Below are positions 5,906 to 8,981 of a DNA stretch of 8,981 nucleotides, piece by piece (position 1 is the first letter of the stretch; the number at the start of each line of letters is the position of its first letter). This DNA is from an uncultured Cellvibrio sp. (GTDB taxonomy: Bacteria > Pseudomonadota > Gammaproteobacteria > Pseudomonadales > Cellvibrionaceae), in assembly GCA_946482345.1 (NCBI GenBank), contig CAMLRJ010000107.1, positions 1-8,981 on the forward strand, written 5' to 3'. The notes under the pieces were generated by a model that worked only from the letters and a program-made list of their open reading frames with translations, was not told the origin of the DNA and ran no database searches. The position numbers and the translations under genes were made by a program.

Positions 5906-8900
5906 CTTGATTTGGCGCCATGAAATACGACCGGTTTTTTTACCACTCGGTGTTTCACCAGGCGGCTCAGTAATATCAATCTTCTCACAATCACCCGTGA
6001 TACTACAGGCAACACCTTCAGTCCGCGGATCTGACACAATCACCAATTCTCCGGGAATATAGAAGTCCAGTAGTGCACCGCTTGGATTATCATTTTCGTG
6101 AAGTGGATATTTTGATCGAATATGATTTTCCAAAGCTGAATAATTACTGGGGTATTTATCACCCACACCTACAAGCTCCATCAGCCAGCCTGAACCACCA
6201 AAAGTACATGCCTCAGAATTTGGCACCATTGTGGTAAAGAGCAACCTGTCGTAGATATAAGTTGGTTTGGTAATAATCCGTTCTGCCTCAGGGAAATCCA
6301 GGTACCACCCATCCACTGTCGGATTCCCATCTTTATCTTCCCAAACCACCGGTTTCACATCACCTTCCTCACCTATATCATCTACATCCCTAGCGATGAC
6401 TTTGGGCGGTGTTTTGCCATCTTCAATGCCCGTCATCGTTTTTTCATGAAGCTTTTCTTCTACAACTGTAGCTCCAGAATCAGCTATGCCGTAGAAGGAA
6501 TTCACAGGCTTCGAGCTAGCGTCCGAGGTTGTAATATAACTACCTGTACCGAAGTAAACCATAATGGCGTCCAGCCCTCCGGCGGTGGCCCCTGTCTTGA
6601 CACCCAAGGTTGGTGCAGCCGTAATTGGTTTCGTAGCACCTGCACTAAACAATAATGACGACGTACCTGCAGCCAAATCAAACTTCCACATATTGCCCCA
6701 ATAATCCCCTGCGTAGGCATACTGATAACCAACATCTTCAGTATCCCTATGTATAGCCGATCCTGCCAACCCATTATTGACATCATTACCGGCGGGTATG
6801 GCACGGCTATAACCAGGAGTAAAAGGTTTTTCAAGGTCGATCATCATCAGGTAAGCTTTACCATCCGCACTGTTGTAGCCATTACCCAATATTATTACCC
6901 AACGGTCCTTTACTGGAGCTATGTGAACTTTGCCCATCACATTACCTATCTGCGGATAATCCTCAGGCGTCACCTCAAATAGCACATCATCTTCATCAAA
7001 GTTTTCAGGATCAGTTACATCCAGTACAAAAATACCCTTGGCGCCGGCCCCCATTGAACCGACCAGAATGCTGCGCCATTCTGGTGATCCATCATTATTT
7101 TTATCAAAATAAGCATCCCCCACATAAACCGGACCATCAACCAAATAAGTATGTGGAATTCCAGAGCCATAAGCGGGGTTCGCCAGAGTAGGCAACTTGC
7201 TATAGATAGCAGAAGGAACATAGGCAAAAGCTTCTGTACCACAGGTTTTGGCTGTTGTTGTGACGGTACAATCCGTTCTGAACCCATGCAACATCCCATC
7301 ATTGGCTCCCACATAAAGAATCGACGGACGATCACTTTTGGGACCATCCAGATAAGCCTGATAAGTTGCGGAACCATATTGAGCGGGCAAAACACCATAG
7401 CCCTGTGATTGTCCACTTGCATACACAGGAGAGGAATTCACTATGTCACCTAACAAATTTCTGGTTTCCAAAATTTGTTTATTGTTACCGTCGCCCACTG
7501 AATACTGAACATCTCTTGACCTGTATACAGGTACGCCATCGACTTTAGGTAAAGCAGCATCAGCAACACCCCTTACCCACTTCTGAACCTCTTGGCCTTT
7601 TTCATCTCCACCCAAATCGGATTTTTGCGTAGGGTTTAATTTGCTCCACTGTGAATCTTCAAATTCAAACCCTTCATCATTATCGGGATTGATACTGAAT
7701 ATTTTCCTGTCCTCATCACTGGTCAATTTCTCCATCGTAGTCCAGAGCTGGGTAAAGTCAGCAACATCTTTTGTATAACGTAACGCTCTGATTTCACCGT
7801 GCCAGTTGGTTCTCAAAGCTCCTGATTCACTTTTTTGAGGGGTATAGAATCTGGCCTGATAAACACTCTCAACAGTTTCCAAACGTGTTGAGTTAGTCGA
7901 TACACCCGACCCGGTAGCGCTTTCCCGTGTAGCCTTATCAAACATATTGTTTAATTTTTCTTCCAGAGCCGATGGATTCCTCATGACAAAGTAGTTATCA
8001 GGAATGCCATCCGGTATCGATTCACCTTTCGCATTGACAGCGTCCCACTCGGTGCCATCTGGTCTACCATTACCATTTTCTGCATCATCAAAACCACCGT
8101 ATTTTGCAGCGTAATATAATGGAGTCTGCAATTTGGTCAGGCTATCTGACAATAGGGTATTTGATTTGGTATGAGTCGCAATCATTCGATAGAAGTTCCT
8201 ACTGTTATTTGCAGAGGTATTTTGAGCATCGGTTCCAGTGTTCGCAGGTAGTCCATCACCTCCGTCCATTGCGTTATACCAACTGTCACTGTTCAGTGAG
8301 GATGTATACCCAAGATTGTGAGCATCATAACTTCCTCGAGTTACCCATTGATTTGACTGTAATCCACTAGTTGCGGTGCCCTCTATCTGGTAACTCATAT
8401 GCATCCTGCTAGTACCTGTGGCCCAATAGGGCAAAGTATTAGTTATACGTATTTGATCTGCACTAACATTTGTGTCATTACAGCCATCAGCGCCCACACA
8501 AAACTCTATTCGTTGCACAGCGTCCATATCAAAATCGATCTGATAAGCGATCATATCTGAGTCTTCCCAATAAAAGAGATAGCTTCCAGATATAGGATTT
8601 CCGTGCGTATCGTTTTTTATGTTTTCAACACGAACACCAACCAATGAACAAGCATTTGAGTGGTTTCCATTAGTACATACCGGAACAATAGAGGCTATAT
8701 TCGGCTTTTTACCTGTTACTGTATTTACTGCCCCAATCGGGATGTCAAAAGTAGGCAAACCTTCAGAAAGTTCTATAGCGTATGTTTTGATGGTTTGGTC
8801 ATCTGGATAAGTAGATCGGAGATCATTGGTGTTGGCAAAATAGGCTAAACCAGCTACACCATAACCGCCCCGGGTTGTGGCAGACTCCGGGCAAAACCCC

Positions 8901-8981
8901 CTAAGTGCGGACAGATTGTGGCTTCCACTCTTACATTGTGTCGATAATGAATTTCCCTCTACATGCCCCATGAAAAACTGC
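5903..8981 (-). CDS. pilY1: Type IV pilus tip adhesin/assembly factor PilY1 (N-terminus cut by right edge)
   Basis: PilY1 is a large secreted or tip-located protein that works with minor pilins to start pilus assembly and, in Pseudomonas, in adhesion and surface sensing. About 1025 codons are present. The frame stays open to position 8981, so the Met at 8971 is probably internal, and the signal peptide and first part of the von Willebrand A-like region are missing. Numbering from that Met, residues 20-190 include FCPESATTRGGYGVAGLAYF and QTIKTYAIELSEGLP, typical of PilY1 N-terminal halves. Residues 286-345 hold YYAAKYGGFDD, DGIPDNYFVMRNPSALEEKL. The C-terminal beta-propeller (Neisseria_PilC family) runs from about 503 to 935: RNLLGDIVNSSPVYASG, YVGANDGMLHGF, HTYLVDGPVYVGDAY, ILVGSMGAGAKGIFVLDVTDP, YAYAGDYWGNMWKFDL, YFGTGSYIT and FGGSGWLMEL. 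It ends GRISWRQIK. No RGD is present. Eleven cysteines mostly fall in close pairs. The usual calcium loop before YAGD is degenerate, while an EF-hand-like DKNNDGSPEW lies at 623-632. The gene is followed by pilE and is probably preceded off-window by the other minor pilins. Confidence 0.95.
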   Translation of the reverse strand, partial: QFFMGHVEGNSLSTQCKSGSHNLSALRGFCPESATTRGGYGVAGLAYFANTNDLRSTYPDDQTIKTYAIELSEGLPTFDIPIGAVNTVTGKKPNIASIVPVCTNGNHSNACSLVGVRVENIKNDTHGNPISGSYLFYWEDSDMIAYQIDFDMDAVQRIEFCVGADGCNDTNVSADQIRITNTLPYWATGTSRMHMSYQIEGTATSGLQSNQWVTRGSYDAHNLGYTSSLNSDSWYNAMDGGDGLPANTGTDAQNTSANNSRNFYRMIATHTKSNTLLSDSLTKLQTPLYYAAKYGGFDDAENGNGRPDGTEWDAVNAKGESIPDGIPDNYFVMRNPSALEEKLNNMFDKATRESATGSGVSTNSTRLETVESVYQARFYTPQKSESGALRTNWHGEIRALRYTKDVADFTQLWTTMEKLTSDEDRKIFSINPDNDEGFEFEDSQWSKLNPTQKSDLGGDEKGQEVQKWVRGVADAALPKVDGVPVYRSRDVQYSVGDGNNKQILETRNLLGDIVNSSPVYASGQSQGYGVLPAQYGSATYQAYLDGPKSDRPSILYVGANDGMLHGFRTDCTVTTTAKTCGTEAFAYVPSAIYSKLPTLANPAYGSGIPHTYLVDGPVYVGDAYFDKNNDGSPEWRSILVGSMGAGAKGIFVLDVTDPENFDEDDVLFEVTPEDYPQIGNVMGKVHIAPVKDRWVIILGNGYNSADGKAYLMMIDLEKPFTPGYSRAIPAGNDVNNGLAGSAIHRDTEDVGYQYAYAGDYWGNMWKFDLAAGTSSLLFSAGATKPITAAPTLGVKTGATAGGLDAIMVYFGTGSYITTSDASSKPVNSFYGIADSGATVVEEKLHEKTMTGIEDGKTPPKVIARDVDDIGEEGDVKPVVWEDKDGNPTVDGWYLDFPEAERIITKPTYIYDRLLFTTMVPNSEACTFGGSGWLMELVGVGDKYPSNYSALENHIRSKYPLHENDNPSGALLDFYIPGELVIVSDPRTEGVACSITGDCEKIDITEPPGETPSGKKTGRISWRQIK

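Noticed and set aside
7015..7422. 135-codon minus-strand open frame, with similar ones at 6502-6834 and 7151-7408
   Set aside because: These are alternative frames of pilY1, where the beta-propeller motifs are continuous in the true frame; their composition (Met/Trp/Arg-rich) is typical of shadow frames.
8969..8971. ATG at 8971 as the true pilY1 start
   Set aside because: The frame stays open upstream to the window edge (Gln-Phe-Phe before the Met), there is no signal peptide after it, and the family needs a further N-terminal part of the von Willebrand A-like region.
5903..8981. RGD integrin-binding motif as in Pseudomonas aeruginosa PilY1
   Set aside because: No RGD triplet occurs in the translated part; the nearest is RGV at about residue 467.

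Overview
The window looks like chromosomal core DNA of a gammaproteobacterium, most likely a member of the Cellvibrionaceae (Cellvibrio-like). Three things point that way: a PilS/PilR pair beside a PilY1-PilE minor-pilin cluster, as in Pseudomonas; moderate to low GC; and a Ser/Gly-rich linker in the first protein of the kind common in Cellvibrio and Saccharophagus. The assignment is inference from sequence features, not from a database search.

Layout. Positions 1-457 (minus) hold the N-terminal part of a DUF1800-family protein that continues off the left edge. Positions 590-2206 (minus) hold a complete glutamine-dependent NAD+ synthetase (nadE). A 105-bp gap separates it from the divergent pilS (2312-3970, plus), which is followed after 9 bp by pilR (3980-5386, plus). 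A strong symmetrical hairpin terminator (5392-5426) sits between pilR and the convergent minus-strand pilus genes pilE (5445-5891) and pilY1 (5903-8981). pilY1 is cut by the right edge and lacks its N-terminus. On the minus strand the order is pilY1 then pilE, the 3' end of the usual fimU-pilV-pilW-pilX-pilY1-pilE minor-pilin operon; the earlier genes would lie beyond the right edge.

How the genes work together. PilS is a membrane histidine kinase and PilR its sigma-54-dependent response regulator; in Pseudomonas the pair controls the major pilin gene. PilY1 is the large tip-associated adhesin and sensor, and PilE is a minor pilin that joins the tip/initiation complex, so the right two thirds of the window form a type IV pilus regulation-plus-tip locus. 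nadE is a housekeeping gene for NAD biosynthesis. The DUF1800 protein is probably exported and has no established link to the pilus.

I saw no RNA gene, mobile element, CRISPR array or phage feature. I also saw no evidence of a wholly new system; the points worth a second look are details within known families (a changed calcium loop and paired cysteines in PilY1, an odd signal region in the DUF1800 protein, translation-start features, and a shared terminator).
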